DNA from: Tardiphaga sp. 709
Lineage (GTDB): Bacteria; Pseudomonadota; Alphaproteobacteria; Rhizobiales; Xanthobacteraceae
Length of the DNA stretch: 64,000 nucleotides
NCBI RefSeq assembly: GCF_032401055.1
Contig: NZ_CP135529.1
Span: forward strand, 1,860,001 to 1,924,000
Direction: 5' to 3'
Each line of letters begins with the position of its first letter. The first letter of the stretch is position 1. Made by a program: the position numbers and the translations under genes. This document shows, piece after piece, positions 55,850-64,000 of this stretch. The notes beneath the pieces are model-generated. The model did not search any database. It was given only the letters and a program-made list of their open reading frames with translations, and was not told where the DNA came from.

Positions 55850-57943
55850 GTGCTTCATCGATTGACCGTTTCCGCATTGCTCAAGTCCGTGATCGCCGTC
55901 ATGGCGGTCTGTGTCGTCACATTCCTCGTTCTCAGCGCGTGGGAATCATATGGGCGCCTCAACGTCGCGGGGCGCATGTCGACGATCGCCGAGGCATCCG
56001 GCCATGTGTTCAAGGCAATGCACAATCTGCGCACTGACCGGTCCACGACGTTCCGCACGTTGAACGCCGATGTCGTGATCCAGCCCGATACTGAGGCTTA
56101 TCTGCGCCGTATCCGCGGCGCCGAAATGCCGGCAATGAAAACGGCAGGAGAATTGCTGGTCACCGCCGACTTCCCCGGCAAGGCGACGCTGGTGCCCGAG
56201 TTTAACCGGCTGATGCAGGCATTGATCGCGTTGCAGACCGAATCCTGGGACCAGATGAGCAAGCCGAAGGCCTCGCGCCGCGCGGGCCTTGCCAAGGAAT
56301 TCCAGGACAATGTCGATTCCGTTCTGGCCATGCTCGAAAAAGTCTCCTCCGCTCTCACCGCCGCCGTAACCCACAACGATCCGGTGATCGATCAGTTGCT
56401 GTCGATCAAACAGATGGCTTGGCTGATGCGCAACACATCGGGCGACGCCTCCGTCATTGTGTCCAACGCACTCGCGGTCAACAAGATCTCGCCGGAACTG
56501 CAGCGGAGCTATGTGAAGCTGACGGGCGGCATCGAGACCGGATGGAATGCCCTGGACATCGCATCGTCGGGTACTGAATTGCCGCAGGGTCTTGTCTCGG
56601 CCCTCGCTGCAGCGAAGGCGTCCTATTTCGACCCACAATATCTGGCGCTGCGCGACCGTCTGATTCAGGCGGTCGCAACCGGCGAGAAACCCGAAATGCC
56701 GGCGACGGCCTGGACACCGCTCACCGTCGACAGGATGAGCACGGCCGTAGTCGTCGCCGAACGCGCGCTTGACGAGGCCAAGAACCACAGCATCGCGCAA
56801 TGGTCCGTCGCGCAACGCTCGCTGATCTTGCAACTGGTGCTGCTGGGTACCGCAATCCTGCTGGCCGTGGGCGCCATAGTCACCATCACGCGCCGTGTGA
56901 CCACGCCACTGCTCACGATCCGCGACGCGATGCTGAAAGTGGCCGGCGGCGATCTCACCGTCGATGCCGGCTATAGCGACCGCCAGGACGAAATCGGCGC
57001 CTTGGCCGGCGCATTGGGGACCTTCAAGAAACAGGCGATGGAAAAAGCCGAGATCGAGGCGCAGGAACGCCATCGGAATGCCAATGCCAGCCAGCGCCAG
57101 CAGGCTGTCGAACAGTATATCGGCATGTTCGAGATCCAGATGCGCGACACGCTGGGCGCCCTTGGCAGCGCCTCGGACCAAATGAATATGACATCCGACG
57201 GCATGGCCGCCGTATCCAGCCAGACCAATGCCCGCGTGCAGGATGCTGCGCGCGCCTCCGGCGAAGCCTCAGTGAATGTGCAGAACGTTGCCGCCGCGGC
57301 CGAGGAGCTGAGTGCCTCGATCAACGACATCAGCCGCCAGGCATCACACGCAGCCGGCATCGCCAGCCGCGCCGTCAGCCAAGCACAGCAGACCGACAAT
57401 ACCGTTCAAGGCCTCGCCCAGACAGCGAACCGGATCGGCGAAGTCGTCGGCCTCATCAACGACATCGCCTCTCAGACCAATCTGCTGGCACTCAATGCCA
57501 CCATCGAAGCAGCGCGCGCGGGCGAAGCCGGCCGGGGCTTTGCGGTCGTTGCGTCCGAAGTGAAGTCGCTGGCCAGCCAGACGGCGAAGGCGACCGAGGA
57601 TATTTCCGAACAGATCGCGGATATCCAGAAGGTCGCCAATGAGGCCATCGAAGCCATCAAGTCGATCGGCGGCATTATCGGCGAAGTGAATGAAGTCGCC
57701 ACCGCGATTGCGGCTGCGGTCGAAGAACAGGGCGCGGCGACGCAGGAAATCACCCGTAGCACCCAACAGGCGGCCGATGGCACCCGCAACGTGTCCGACA
57801 ATATCAGCGGCGTCAGCGCTGATGCGGACGCGGCCGGTGAAGCCGCTCAGGATGTGAAGGTGGCATCAGAGACGCTGGCGACGCAAACACGCCAACTCGG
57901 CATTCAGGTGACGGACTTCCTCGGCAAGATCCGAGCGGCCTAA
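55850..57943 (+). CDS. Methyl-accepting chemotaxis protein (tandem paralogue)
   Basis: A 697-residue receptor, exactly the length of its neighbour, starting at GTG. Domain order is the same. The periplasmic sensor has diverged (for example [20 protein letters not shown] against [20 protein letters not shown]), whereas the last 170 residues are nearly identical between the two. This pattern suggests duplication with diversified sensing, possibly maintained by gene conversion in the signalling domain. The end FLGKIRAA again lacks a CheR tether. Confidence 0.93.
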   Translation: MLHRLTVSALLKSVIAVMAVCVVTFLVLSAWESYGRLNVAGRMSTIAEASGHVFKAMHNLRTDRSTTFRTLNADVVIQPDTEAYLRRIRGAEMPAMKTAGELLVTADFPGKATLVPEFNRLMQALIALQTESWDQMSKPKASRRAGLAKEFQDNVDSVLAMLEKVSSALTAAVTHNDPVIDQLLSIKQMAWLMRNTSGDASVIVSNALAVNKISPELQRSYVKLTGGIETGWNALDIASSGTELPQGLVSALAAAKASYFDPQYLALRDRLIQAVATGEKPEMPATAWTPLTVDRMSTAVVVAERALDEAKNHSIAQWSVAQRSLILQLVLLGTAILLAVGAIVTITRRVTTPLLTIRDAMLKVAGGDLTVDAGYSDRQDEIGALAGALGTFKKQAMEKAEIEAQERHRNANASQRQQAVEQYIGMFEIQMRDTLGALGSASDQMNMTSDGMAAVSSQTNARVQDAARASGEASVNVQNVAAAAEELSASINDISRQASHAAGIASRAVSQAQQTDNTVQGLAQTANRIGEVVGLINDIASQTNLLALNATIEAARAGEAGRGFAVVASEVKSLASQTAKATEDISEQIADIQKVANEAIEAIKSIGGIIGEVNEVATAIAAAVEEQGAATQEITRSTQQAADGTRNVSDNISGVSADADAAGEAAQDVKVASETLATQTRQLGIQVTDFLGKIRAA

Positions 57944-57967
57944 GCGCAATCGATCACGTGGCGCGGA

Positions 57968-58600
57968 TTATTCCCGCGCCACGACCGGCATGCGCTCATA
58001 CTTCGCCTGCAGCGACGGCGACACCGGCGACATGTTCAGCGATGCGCCGCGTTTGTCAGCGCCGCGGCCCGTGACCATCAATCCGTCGGCACCGGCGACG
58101 ATATCGCCCTTGCGCAAGGTCGGATCGTTCTCGAGCTTCACCGGTGCCAAACCGATCTGGTCCTTACCGTTGCAGGTGCAACCGGCCACCAGTTCGGTGC
58201 GGTACTTGAATGCATTCGGCAGCTCGGAATAGGGTTTACCGCTCTCAGTCGCAGCTGTGTCGATACTGCTGCCGTAAACAACCTTGGTATCGCTCGCCGG
58301 ACAGAAATTATTGCACGACGCCGCGCGGCTCTGACCGTCGGTCGCTGATATCGGGAAGTAACGCCCATCGCACGTGCGCACGCAAAAAGCCTGACGCCCG
58401 CCGCTTGCTGCACGAGCGCGCTGCTCCTGCACCGGTGGACCTTCATTGCCAAAAGGCAGCGAGACATCCGGGCCGCGACCACGCGCTATCCCGCCGAACA
58501 ATGCCGAGAAGAAATCCTGTGCCTGCGCTGGGGCGGCACCGAGCATGACAATCGCCGCAACCGCGCCGAGAGCCATCCGTTGTCCTGGAAATCGGGCCAT
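57968..58600 (-). CDS. DUF2865 family exported protein
   Basis: A 210-residue protein with a signal peptide (AAIVMLGAAPAQAQD) and the DUF2865 core: AFCVRTCDGRYFPISATDGQ, CNNFCPASDTKVVYGSSIDT and TELVAGCTCNGKDQIGLAPV. Several paired cysteines imply disulfides in the periplasm. No function is known for the family. It is followed upstream on the same strand by the L,D-transpeptidase gene (40 bases), so a shared envelope role is possible. Confidence 0.85.
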   Translation of the reverse strand: MARFPGQRMALGAVAAIVMLGAAPAQAQDFFSALFGGIARGRGPDVSLPFGNEGPPVQEQRARAASGGRQAFCVRTCDGRYFPISATDGQSRAASCNNFCPASDTKVVYGSSIDTAATESGKPYSELPNAFKYRTELVAGCTCNGKDQIGLAPVKLENDPTLRKGDIVAGADGLMVTGRGADKRGASLNMSPVSPSLQAKYERMPVVARE

Positions 58601-58639
58601 GGGGCCTCCAACGCGGTATCAAAGCGGAATGATCGACTC

Positions 58640-59431
58640 TCAGTAGAGCGACGACGCCGAAAGGTTCATTGCCTGACGGCCCGGAGCCTGCTGAGCGTCG
58701 GCAGGGCGAACCGAGATCGATGTGACGCTGCGCGGCGCTGGAGCCACGCGCGCCTCATAGCGTGGGGCAACCGACTTCGGTAGCACCACAACCTTGGTCC
58801 CAACGCTGACGCGGCTGAAAAGGTCCTGCACATCTTCATTGGTCAGGCGGATACAACCCGACGACACGAACTTGCCGATGGTTGACGGATCATTGGTGCC
58901 ATGGATGCGATAGGCGCTGGAGCCAAGATACATCGCACGGGCACCGAGCGGGTTGCCGGGGCCACCAGCCATGAAGCGCGGCAGATAGGGCTGGCGCGCA
59001 ATCATTTCCTGCGGCGGATGCCAATCCGGCCATTCCGCCTTGCGTGTGACGGTCTGTGTGCCGGACCAGGTGAATCCTTCGCGGCCAACACCGACGCCAT
59101 AGCGGATGGCGCGGTTGTTGCCGAGCACATAATAGAGCTGGGTATTGCCCGTATCGATGATCACCGTGCCCGGCGCTTCGCGGGTCATATAGCTGACTTC
59201 AGCGCGGCGCAGACGCTCGGGAAGAGCAACATCCATGTTCTCCCGCACCCGCGGCGCAGCCATCACGTCGTCGTCCGGTGGAAACGCGCTTAGCGCAGCC
59301 GGTCCATAGTTCATTACCTGCGCCGATGCGCTCGAGATGAATGGCGAAGCTACGATCAGAGCGGCTGTAGCAACGAGCGCCCTTGTGAGACGCAGCGAAA
59401 GCGTGCGGTTTCCAGATGATGCCTGTGACAT
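58640..59431 (-). CDS. L,D-transpeptidase (YkuD domain)
   Basis: A 263-residue exported enzyme that forms 3-3 cross-links in peptidoglycan or attaches proteins to it. The signal peptide is LVATAALIVASPFISSASAQ. The YkuD catalytic motif is intact: HGTNDPSTIGKFVSSGCIRL with the nucleophilic cysteine in SSGCIRL and the conserved HGT. ARAMYLGSSAYRIHG and the strand VIIDTGNTQLYYVLG are typical. Length is normal for rhizobial homologues. Confidence 0.93.
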   Translation of the reverse strand: MSQASSGNRTLSLRLTRALVATAALIVASPFISSASAQVMNYGPAALSAFPPDDDVMAAPRVRENMDVALPERLRRAEVSYMTREAPGTVIIDTGNTQLYYVLGNNRAIRYGVGVGREGFTWSGTQTVTRKAEWPDWHPPQEMIARQPYLPRFMAGGPGNPLGARAMYLGSSAYRIHGTNDPSTIGKFVSSGCIRLTNEDVQDLFSRVSVGTKVVVLPKSVAPRYEARVAPAPRSVTSISVRPADAQQAPGRQAMNLSASSLY

Positions 59432-59666
59432 GTGACTGCCCCGTTTGGCGACGCGTCATCGTCGTGATGACCGCAACCAACTGCGCCGAAGCCTCGCGGT
59501 TCCCTCCCAGCCGCTGTTCACCGAATGATTTGTCAACCAAGGAACCATCACGAAATCGCGATGGAACTTTTGCGGTATGGTCGTGTTGTAGAGCCCGATC
59601 GCATGTCGGCGGTCTGACGCGCGGATGCGGTCTGCGCGAACAAGTGGCGGCATGTCGGGACAGCTC

Positions 59667-60776
59667 ATGAGTGAAGTACGCGCGCTCCCCGAAAAGCCTG
59701 CAGGCACGCCGGTGCCCGAGAGCAAGATCGAGCAGCCGCCGGCGTTCCGCCGTGCCGAGGTGGTTGCTTTCACGCTGGTATCGCTGCTGGTGATCACCGT
59801 GATTACGGTGCTCTATGTCGCCAAGGCATTCTTCCTGCCAATCGTGACAGCCTTCATCATTGGCACCATGCTGTCGCCCGCAGCGAGCTTTCTCGAAAAG
59901 CGCCGCATTCCGCGATCCGTCTCGGCAGTCCTGATCGTTATATTGGTGTGCGCCGGGCTTGCCTTCATCGTAGGGCTTATTTCATCCCCGCTGATGGAAT
60001 GGACGACGCGGCTCCCCGAATTAGGTTCGCTGCTCAAGAACAAGCTGCATGTCTTTGACCGACCGCTGGCGCTCTGGCACCAGATACAGAGCATGTTCGG
60101 CAGTGCCGAAACGCTTGCGACAACAAAGTTCGAATTGCCCAAGATCGACTGGGTGCAGCCAACCGTCGAATTCCTGTCGCCAACCCTCACCGAATTCCTG
60201 CTGTTCTTCGCCACGCTGGTGCTGTTCATCGCAAGCTGGAAAGATCTGCGCCGCGCGCTGGTCATGAACTTCGCCGATCACGAATGGCGGCTGCGGACGC
60301 TGCGCATTCTCAATGCCATAGAGACCAGCCTTGGCGAATATCTGCTGATGGTCACTATGATCAATTTCGGAGTCGGCATTGCCACCGGCGTGATCTGCGC
60401 GGCCACCGGTATGCCCAACCCGGCCGGCCTCGGCGCGCTGGCAGCCACGCTCAACTTCTTCCCGATCATCGGCCCTGTCGCCATGTTCGTCATCCTGGTC
60501 GCGGTCGGCATCATTTCGTCCGAGACGATCGCCGCAGGCATGATCGCGCCGCTGCTGTTCGTCGGCCTCACCTTCATGGAAGGCCACTTCATCACGCCCA
60601 CGATCATTGGACGCAAATTGCAACTCAACGCGCTGGCGGTGTTCATCGGGCTGGCGTTCTGGACCTGGCTCTGGGGCCCGATGGGCGGCTTCCTGGCGGC
60701 GCCGATCCTGATCGTCGGGCTGATCTTGAAAGAGCATTTGATGCCGATCAATTCGCCGCAGTTGCCGCCGGATTAA
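59667..60776 (+). CDS. AI-2E family transporter (DUF20)
   Basis: A 369-residue membrane protein with eight or so helices: VVAFTLVSLLVITVITVLYV and AKAFFLPIVTAFIIGTMLSP near the N-terminus, then NPAGLGALAATLNFFPIIGP and LFVGLTFMEGHFITPTIIGR near the C-terminus, the typical family end. Members include TqsA-like exporters and Na/H antiporters, so naming a substrate would be guesswork. The start at 59667 has GGGA six bases upstream; 59652 and 59625 are alternatives. Confidence 0.87.
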   Translation: MSEVRALPEKPAGTPVPESKIEQPPAFRRAEVVAFTLVSLLVITVITVLYVAKAFFLPIVTAFIIGTMLSPAASFLEKRRIPRSVSAVLIVILVCAGLAFIVGLISSPLMEWTTRLPELGSLLKNKLHVFDRPLALWHQIQSMFGSAETLATTKFELPKIDWVQPTVEFLSPTLTEFLLFFATLVLFIASWKDLRRALVMNFADHEWRLRTLRILNAIETSLGEYLLMVTMINFGVGIATGVICAATGMPNPAGLGALAATLNFFPIIGPVAMFVILVAVGIISSETIAAGMIAPLLFVGLTFMEGHFITPTIIGRKLQLNALAVFIGLAFWTWLWGPMGGFLAAPILIVGLILKEHLMPINSPQLPPD

Positions 60777-60851
60777 TCCAGCTCTACTGATGGAACCTAC
60801 GGTCCAACCGGGCGTTTCTGCATTGGATTTTCAGTATCAGGGGAGCTTCGC

Positions 60852-61223
60852 ATGGCGGATATCGATGGCCTGGATGAACTCAAGAAACTGACCGACAAAG
60901 CAACCTATAGCCGCCTTCAGAAGGATCTCACCGCCGTGAAAAACGATGTTGCAGCCCTGACTGAACAGATCACCGACGCGCTTAATGCCTTTACCGGCCA
61001 AGCTACTAAACAAGCCCGCCGCGGCGTCAAGCAAGCCCGTGCCGACGCCGAAGACATGATGTCCGACATGCGGGAGCGCGGCAGCGCGGCCTATGATGCT
61101 GCGCATGACGCAGCCTATTCACTGGAGGAAACGCTGGAGGACAGCATCACCCAGCGCCCATTGGCCGCCGTCGGACTGGCGCTCGGCCTCGGCGTACTGA
61201 TCGGGATGGCCTGGCGCCGCTGA
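60852..61223 (+). CDS. DUF883 family protein (ElaB/YqjD-like)
   Basis: A 123-residue protein with a long amphipathic N-terminal helix (KKLTDKATYSRLQKDLTAVK), a coiled coil to about residue 90, and one C-terminal membrane helix RPLAAVGLALGLGVLIGMAW ending in RR. In E. coli YqjD and ElaB of this family anchor ribosomes to the membrane in stationary phase. The next gene is a small membrane protein. Confidence 0.82.
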   Translation: MADIDGLDELKKLTDKATYSRLQKDLTAVKNDVAALTEQITDALNAFTGQATKQARRGVKQARADAEDMMSDMRERGSAAYDAAHDAAYSLEETLEDSITQRPLAAVGLALGLGVLIGMAWRR

Positions 61224-61316
61224 GCACATGCGCAGAATTGAGATGTGATGGCTGGCGGTGCCCGAGGGTGCCGTCAGTTTTCTTTGTATTTTAGAGTTCG
61301 GGTTCGGGGGGCTTCC

Positions 61317-61796
61317 ATGCTGAAGGGTATCATCGACGATCTGAAGAACAGCACAGGCAACAGCCTGCGCATGACATCGCTCATGGCACTGGCGGGCTTT
61401 GCTGGTTTCGTGGCGCTGTGCTTCCTGTGTGTTGCGGCTTTTATCGCGGTGATGCAGCGCTACGGCGTCATTGAGGCCTGCCTCACCATCGCCGGCATCT
61501 TTTTGGTCATCGCGGCGATCTTCGCACAGGTCTATGCGACCAAGCAGAAGCAGGCTCGCGAGCGCGCAGCAGCCGCAGCGCGCGCAGCGGCCAGAGCTGC
61601 TGCGAATGCGCCGCTGATCGATCCGATGCTGGTGGCCACCGGCATCCAGATCGCGCGCACGCTCGGCCTCAAGAAGGTTATTCCGCTGCTAGCCCTGGCC
61701 GGCGTCGCACTTGGCTATATGGCCAATCGCAGCAGCGCAGCGGCAGATGATGATACGAATGAAACCGGCGACCCCGATGAGGTCGCCGACGATTGA
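61317..61796 (+). CDS. Small membrane protein, YqjE/holin-III-like
   Basis: A 159-residue protein with two adjacent transmembrane helices (MALAGFAGFVALCFLCVAAF and CLTIAGIFLVIAAIFAQVYA), an alanine/arginine-rich charged stretch (QARERAAAAARAAARAAANA) and a third hydrophobic segment (KKVIPLLALAGVALGYMA), ending in acidic residues. The location beside a DUF883 protein matches the yqjD-yqjE arrangement. Start at 61317 is preferred over 61245, since the extra N-terminus looks non-coding. Confidence 0.68.
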   Translation: MLKGIIDDLKNSTGNSLRMTSLMALAGFAGFVALCFLCVAAFIAVMQRYGVIEACLTIAGIFLVIAAIFAQVYATKQKQARERAAAAARAAARAAANAPLIDPMLVATGIQIARTLGLKKVIPLLALAGVALGYMANRSSAAADDDTNETGDPDEVADD

Positions 61797-61817
61797 TTTA
61801 AATTGTCAGCGTGAAGA

Positions 61818-62225
61818 TCAGGTCACGCAGCGCCCCGGCTGCAGCATCTTTGCCATCTCGCTGAGCACACTCACCGGCGGTTCGCAGCCCACCGCCGCAC
61901 GCTGCGGTTTGGCATTCATGGGGAGAGGGCGGATATTGATGGCTTCATTCTTGGTTGGAGCCACCACGGGCGCGACGCCCATCCGCAGAAGGACGGACGT
62001 ATCCGACAGACCCTGAATGCGGAACGAGAGAGTCTGGCTCTGCTCGTTCTGTGTGGTAATTAGTGATGCCCGGTCGCCCTTGGCAGCCCGGTTGACGCCG
62101 CTGGACGCAGCCTTGTCTGAATCGGTCAACGTGCCCCGCAGATCATTGCCGGAAGCATACTGGATGGCGCCGAACATGGTCGCTCCGGCGACCATTCCCA
62201 AGACCAAGCTGGATACCTTTGACAT
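61818..62225 (-). CDS. Exported hypothetical protein
   Basis: A 135-residue protein with an N-terminal hydrophobic segment (VSSLVLGMVAGATMFGAIQY, signal peptide or anchor) and a soluble remainder with SQTLSFRIQGLSDTSVLLRM and two cysteines late in the chain (VGCEPPVS and GRCVT), which may form a disulfide. I do not recognise a family. It is monocistronic and convergent with the YqjE-like gene. Confidence 0.6.
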   Translation of the reverse strand: MSKVSSLVLGMVAGATMFGAIQYASGNDLRGTLTDSDKAASSGVNRAAKGDRASLITTQNEQSQTLSFRIQGLSDTSVLLRMGVAPVVAPTKNEAINIRPLPMNAKPQRAAVGCEPPVSVLSEMAKMLQPGRCVT

Positions 62226-62551
62226 GTGAGCCTCGCCTGCCCTGCGCGACGTCGTTGCGACGCGTCCGTAATAGGAACGTGCGTCAAGGCTCTAGGTTCA
62301 AGAACGGCGATCACTTAACCGTGTGTTAAATATTTCGAGGCGCCGGGAACGGTTTTGATCGGCGGGCGTCATCCTGGCAGCCGGTCGTTCCCTGCCCCAA
62401 TTGACCGGCGACGCGGGGTGTAGCTGTGGTGATGCCAGCTGCACCCCGCATTCTTTTGGGGGATAGGTAAGGCTCTCTCACCCTTCAAAGAATCGCGGGC
62501 AGAGGTATTTTGCTGCCCGCGACGCTCGGTTCATAGAGTTATCTGCTCGGC
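62226..62551. other. Intergenic region with a strong plus-strand hairpin; possible sRNA
   Basis: The region of about 326 bases between two minus-strand genes contains GCGGGGTGTAGCTG (62413-62426) and CAGCTGCACCCCGC (62436-62449), a 14-bp stem with one G-U pair, followed on the plus strand by ATTCTTTT. No plus-strand gene ends here. The sequence from about 62335 to 62457 could be a small RNA with its own terminator, but no clear promoter was found. Confidence 0.35.
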
Positions 62552-63781
62552 TTACTTCTTGCTCATCACCATTGGGCATGCACTCGCCGAGAGCGGCGAG
62601 AATGCATCCTCCCCCTTCACCGTGGCGAGGATCCTGAACACGTCATAGCTATCGGTGACCTCGGCAGGCTTCTTGACCTCGGCGAGATACATGTCGTGGA
62701 CCATCAGATTGTCCGGACGCAGCTTTCCGTTACGCAGGAAGGCATCGTCAAAGGTACGCCCCTGCAGATCCTTGACCACGGCGGCAGGATCCTTGGTATT
62801 CGCGGCCTCCACCGACTTGATGTAGTTCAGCGTCGAGGAATAGACACCGGCCTGCATCATGCTCGGCGGCTTGCCCATCTTTGCAGCGTAGCGCTTGGAG
62901 AATGCACGCGTGCGGTCGTCCATGTTCCAGTAGAAGCCGGATGTCACCAGCAGGCCTTGCGCGCTCTTCAATCCGACGCTGCGGATGTCATTCACGTCGA
63001 TCAAGAGCGCAATCATCTTCTGATCACCGCCCATCAAACCGAACTCTTCTGCCTGCTTGATGGCATTCTGCGTGTCACTGCCGGCATTGGCGATGGCGAT
63101 GACCTTGGCGCCTGACGACTTGGCCGTCAGAAGCTGCGAGGAAAAATCTGCCGTGTTGATCGGATGCGGCGCACGGCCAAGCGCCTTGCCGCCGCCCTTC
63201 ACGGCAACTTCCGTTACGTCACGCTCGAGCGCCTGGCCAAAGGCATAATCCGCAACAACGAAGAACCATGTGTCGCCACCCCGCTGAAGCATCGCCTTGC
63301 CGGCGACATTGGCCAGCGCGTAAGTATTGTAGGTCCACTGAATGAAGTTCGGCGAGCAAAACTTGCCGCTGAGATCCGCCGAGCCGCCGGCCGACGTGAT
63401 AAACATCTTGTTGCGGTCCTTGGCGAAGGTCTGCACGGCGATGCAAACAGAGGACACCGGCACGTCAAGAATGACGTCGACGCCTTCCTGATCATACCAC
63501 TGGCGCGCAATATTGCCGCCGACATCGGGCTTGTTGAGATGGTCGGCCTGGATCAGCTCTATCGCCTTGCCGAGCACCTTGCCGCCGCATTCCTCGATCG
63601 CGAGCTGCGCCGCAGCTACCGAGCCCTGCCCGCCATTGTCGGCGAACAGACCCGTCATGTCGGACAGCACACCAAACTTCAGTGGAGCATCCGCAGCGGC
63701 ACGAACGATCGCCGGAGAAAAAACTGCAGCGCTGACGCCGGTTGCACCGAGGCCAGCCAGGAATGTACGTCGCTTCATCAA
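62552..63781 (-). CDS. Branched-chain amino acid-type ABC transporter substrate-binding protein
   Basis: A 409-residue exported binding protein of the Leu/Ile/Val (type 1, Peripla_BP_6) class. The N-terminus MMKRRTFLAGLGATGVSAAV resembles a Tat signal (RR-T-F-L). The mature part has FGVLSDMTGLFADNGGQGSV, a typical first strand and ligand loop. No permease or ATPase is visible, but a C-terminal AtuA-like fragment lies upstream on the same strand, suggesting an uptake operon for an organic acid or aromatic compound. The ligand is unknown. Confidence 0.9.
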   Translation of the reverse strand: MMKRRTFLAGLGATGVSAAVFSPAIVRAAADAPLKFGVLSDMTGLFADNGGQGSVAAAQLAIEECGGKVLGKAIELIQADHLNKPDVGGNIARQWYDQEGVDVILDVPVSSVCIAVQTFAKDRNKMFITSAGGSADLSGKFCSPNFIQWTYNTYALANVAGKAMLQRGGDTWFFVVADYAFGQALERDVTEVAVKGGGKALGRAPHPINTADFSSQLLTAKSSGAKVIAIANAGSDTQNAIKQAEEFGLMGGDQKMIALLIDVNDIRSVGLKSAQGLLVTSGFYWNMDDRTRAFSKRYAAKMGKPPSMMQAGVYSSTLNYIKSVEAANTKDPAAVVKDLQGRTFDDAFLRNGKLRPDNLMVHDMYLAEVKKPAEVTDSYDVFRILATVKGEDAFSPLSASACPMVMSKK

Positions 63782-63840
63782 TAGTCCTCCCGTTTTTGGT
63801 TTTTTGGTATGAAAGTATCATCGTCCTGTTGTGACGAAGA

Positions 63841-64000
63841 TCATGGCGAGCCGAATGACGATCCTTTGTCGGGCAGCTCGAATTCAAGCAGCGCAGAGCT
63901 GAATGATTTCCCGTGCGTATCCAGCGCGAGCGATCGCACGACACCGCCACCAAGCGCGCCCGTCAGCACGAAGTTCAGCGCGCCAAGCGCCGGCAGTTCA
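63841..64000 (-). CDS. C-terminal end of an AtuA-like protein (5' end outside window)
   Basis: An open minus-strand frame from the window edge to a stop at 63841-63843 reads LNFVLTGALGGGVVRSLALD, then THGKSFSSALLEFELPD. This resembles the C-terminal ferredoxin-like domain of AtuA-type proteins, whose consensus contains NFVL-GALGGG-TRSL-LD-GK (from memory). AtuA functions in acyclic terpene catabolism in Pseudomonas, but homologues are widespread with other substrates. It lies 60 bases upstream of the binding-protein gene on the same strand. Confidence 0.55.
   Translation of the reverse strand, partial: ELPALGALNFVLTGALGGGVVRSLALDTHGKSFSSALLEFELPDKGSSFGSP

Noticed and set aside
1-64000. tRNA, rRNA, CRISPR arrays, prophage or insertion sequences
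   Set aside because: No T-loop-like GTTCGAATC context with acceptor pairing, no regularly spaced repeats, and no transposase, integrase or phage structural motifs were found.

Overview
The window is a high-GC chromosomal stretch from an alphaproteobacterium, most likely a member of the Nitrobacteraceae (Bradyrhizobiaceae: Bradyrhizobium, Rhodopseudomonas, Afipia or Tardiphaga type). This rests on the cysteine-free L31, the RcdA/DUF1465, DUF1192, DUF4164, DUF2849, DUF934 and DUF2865 proteins, the tkt-gap-pgk-fba order, and dispersed palindromic repeats of the kind seen in Bradyrhizobium genomes. Genus is not resolved. No rRNA, tRNA, CRISPR, phage or insertion-sequence gene was seen; it reads as core chromosome with local decay.

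Layout. 1-2.9 kb: the end of a cytochrome c gene, then a minus-strand DUF4164-zapA-6S RNA-5-formyl-THF cyclo-ligase-YmdB unit. 3.2-13 kb: central carbon metabolism on the plus strand (tkt, gap, pgk, a frameshifted small gene, class II and class I aldolases, a ThiE-like protein, a Sel1-repeat protein, suhB). 13-17.5 kb: a two-gene RND efflux pump. 17.7-18.3 kb: the deletion scar of a DUF1295/cyclopropane-synthase-like locus. 18.5-21 kb: a MotA/MotB-like channel pair (the channel gene is frameshifted) and a GNAT enzyme. 21-28.8 kb: an ABC exporter, rpmE, a TetR regulator, a MipA porin, an acyltransferase, rcdA, a probable trans-acting sRNA, DUF1192 and a quinone oxidoreductase. 29-39.4 kb: a PAS-GGDEF-EAL protein with a shifted C-terminus, a membrane protein, AlgH, a DsbD-alpha-like protein, a flippase, bdhA plus a patatin, and a CAP-domain lipoprotein. 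39.4-50.6 kb: a sulfur-assimilation island, with cysG-DUF2849-cysI-DUF934 and sbp-cysT-cysW-cysA on the minus strand and a second, divergent sbp-cysT-cysW set without an ATPase. 50.7-64 kb: glcB, a 51-residue membrane protein, two tandem chemoreceptors, DUF2865, an L,D-transpeptidase, an AI-2E-family permease, DUF883-like and other small membrane proteins, a periplasmic binding protein, and the 3' end of an AtuA-like gene.

The strongest observations beyond routine annotation are: the fused remnants of two lipid-modification genes; a stand-alone MotA/MotB-like motor whose channel gene carries a one-base frameshift; a well-formed three-hairpin sRNA with a promoter and terminator; two equal-length tandem chemoreceptors preceded by the same palindrome and leader at matching spacing; and the ATPase-less second sulfate importer facing cysG across a palindrome-rich region. 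Four separate single-base frameshifts in 64 kb mean that sequencing error must be considered beside real decay.
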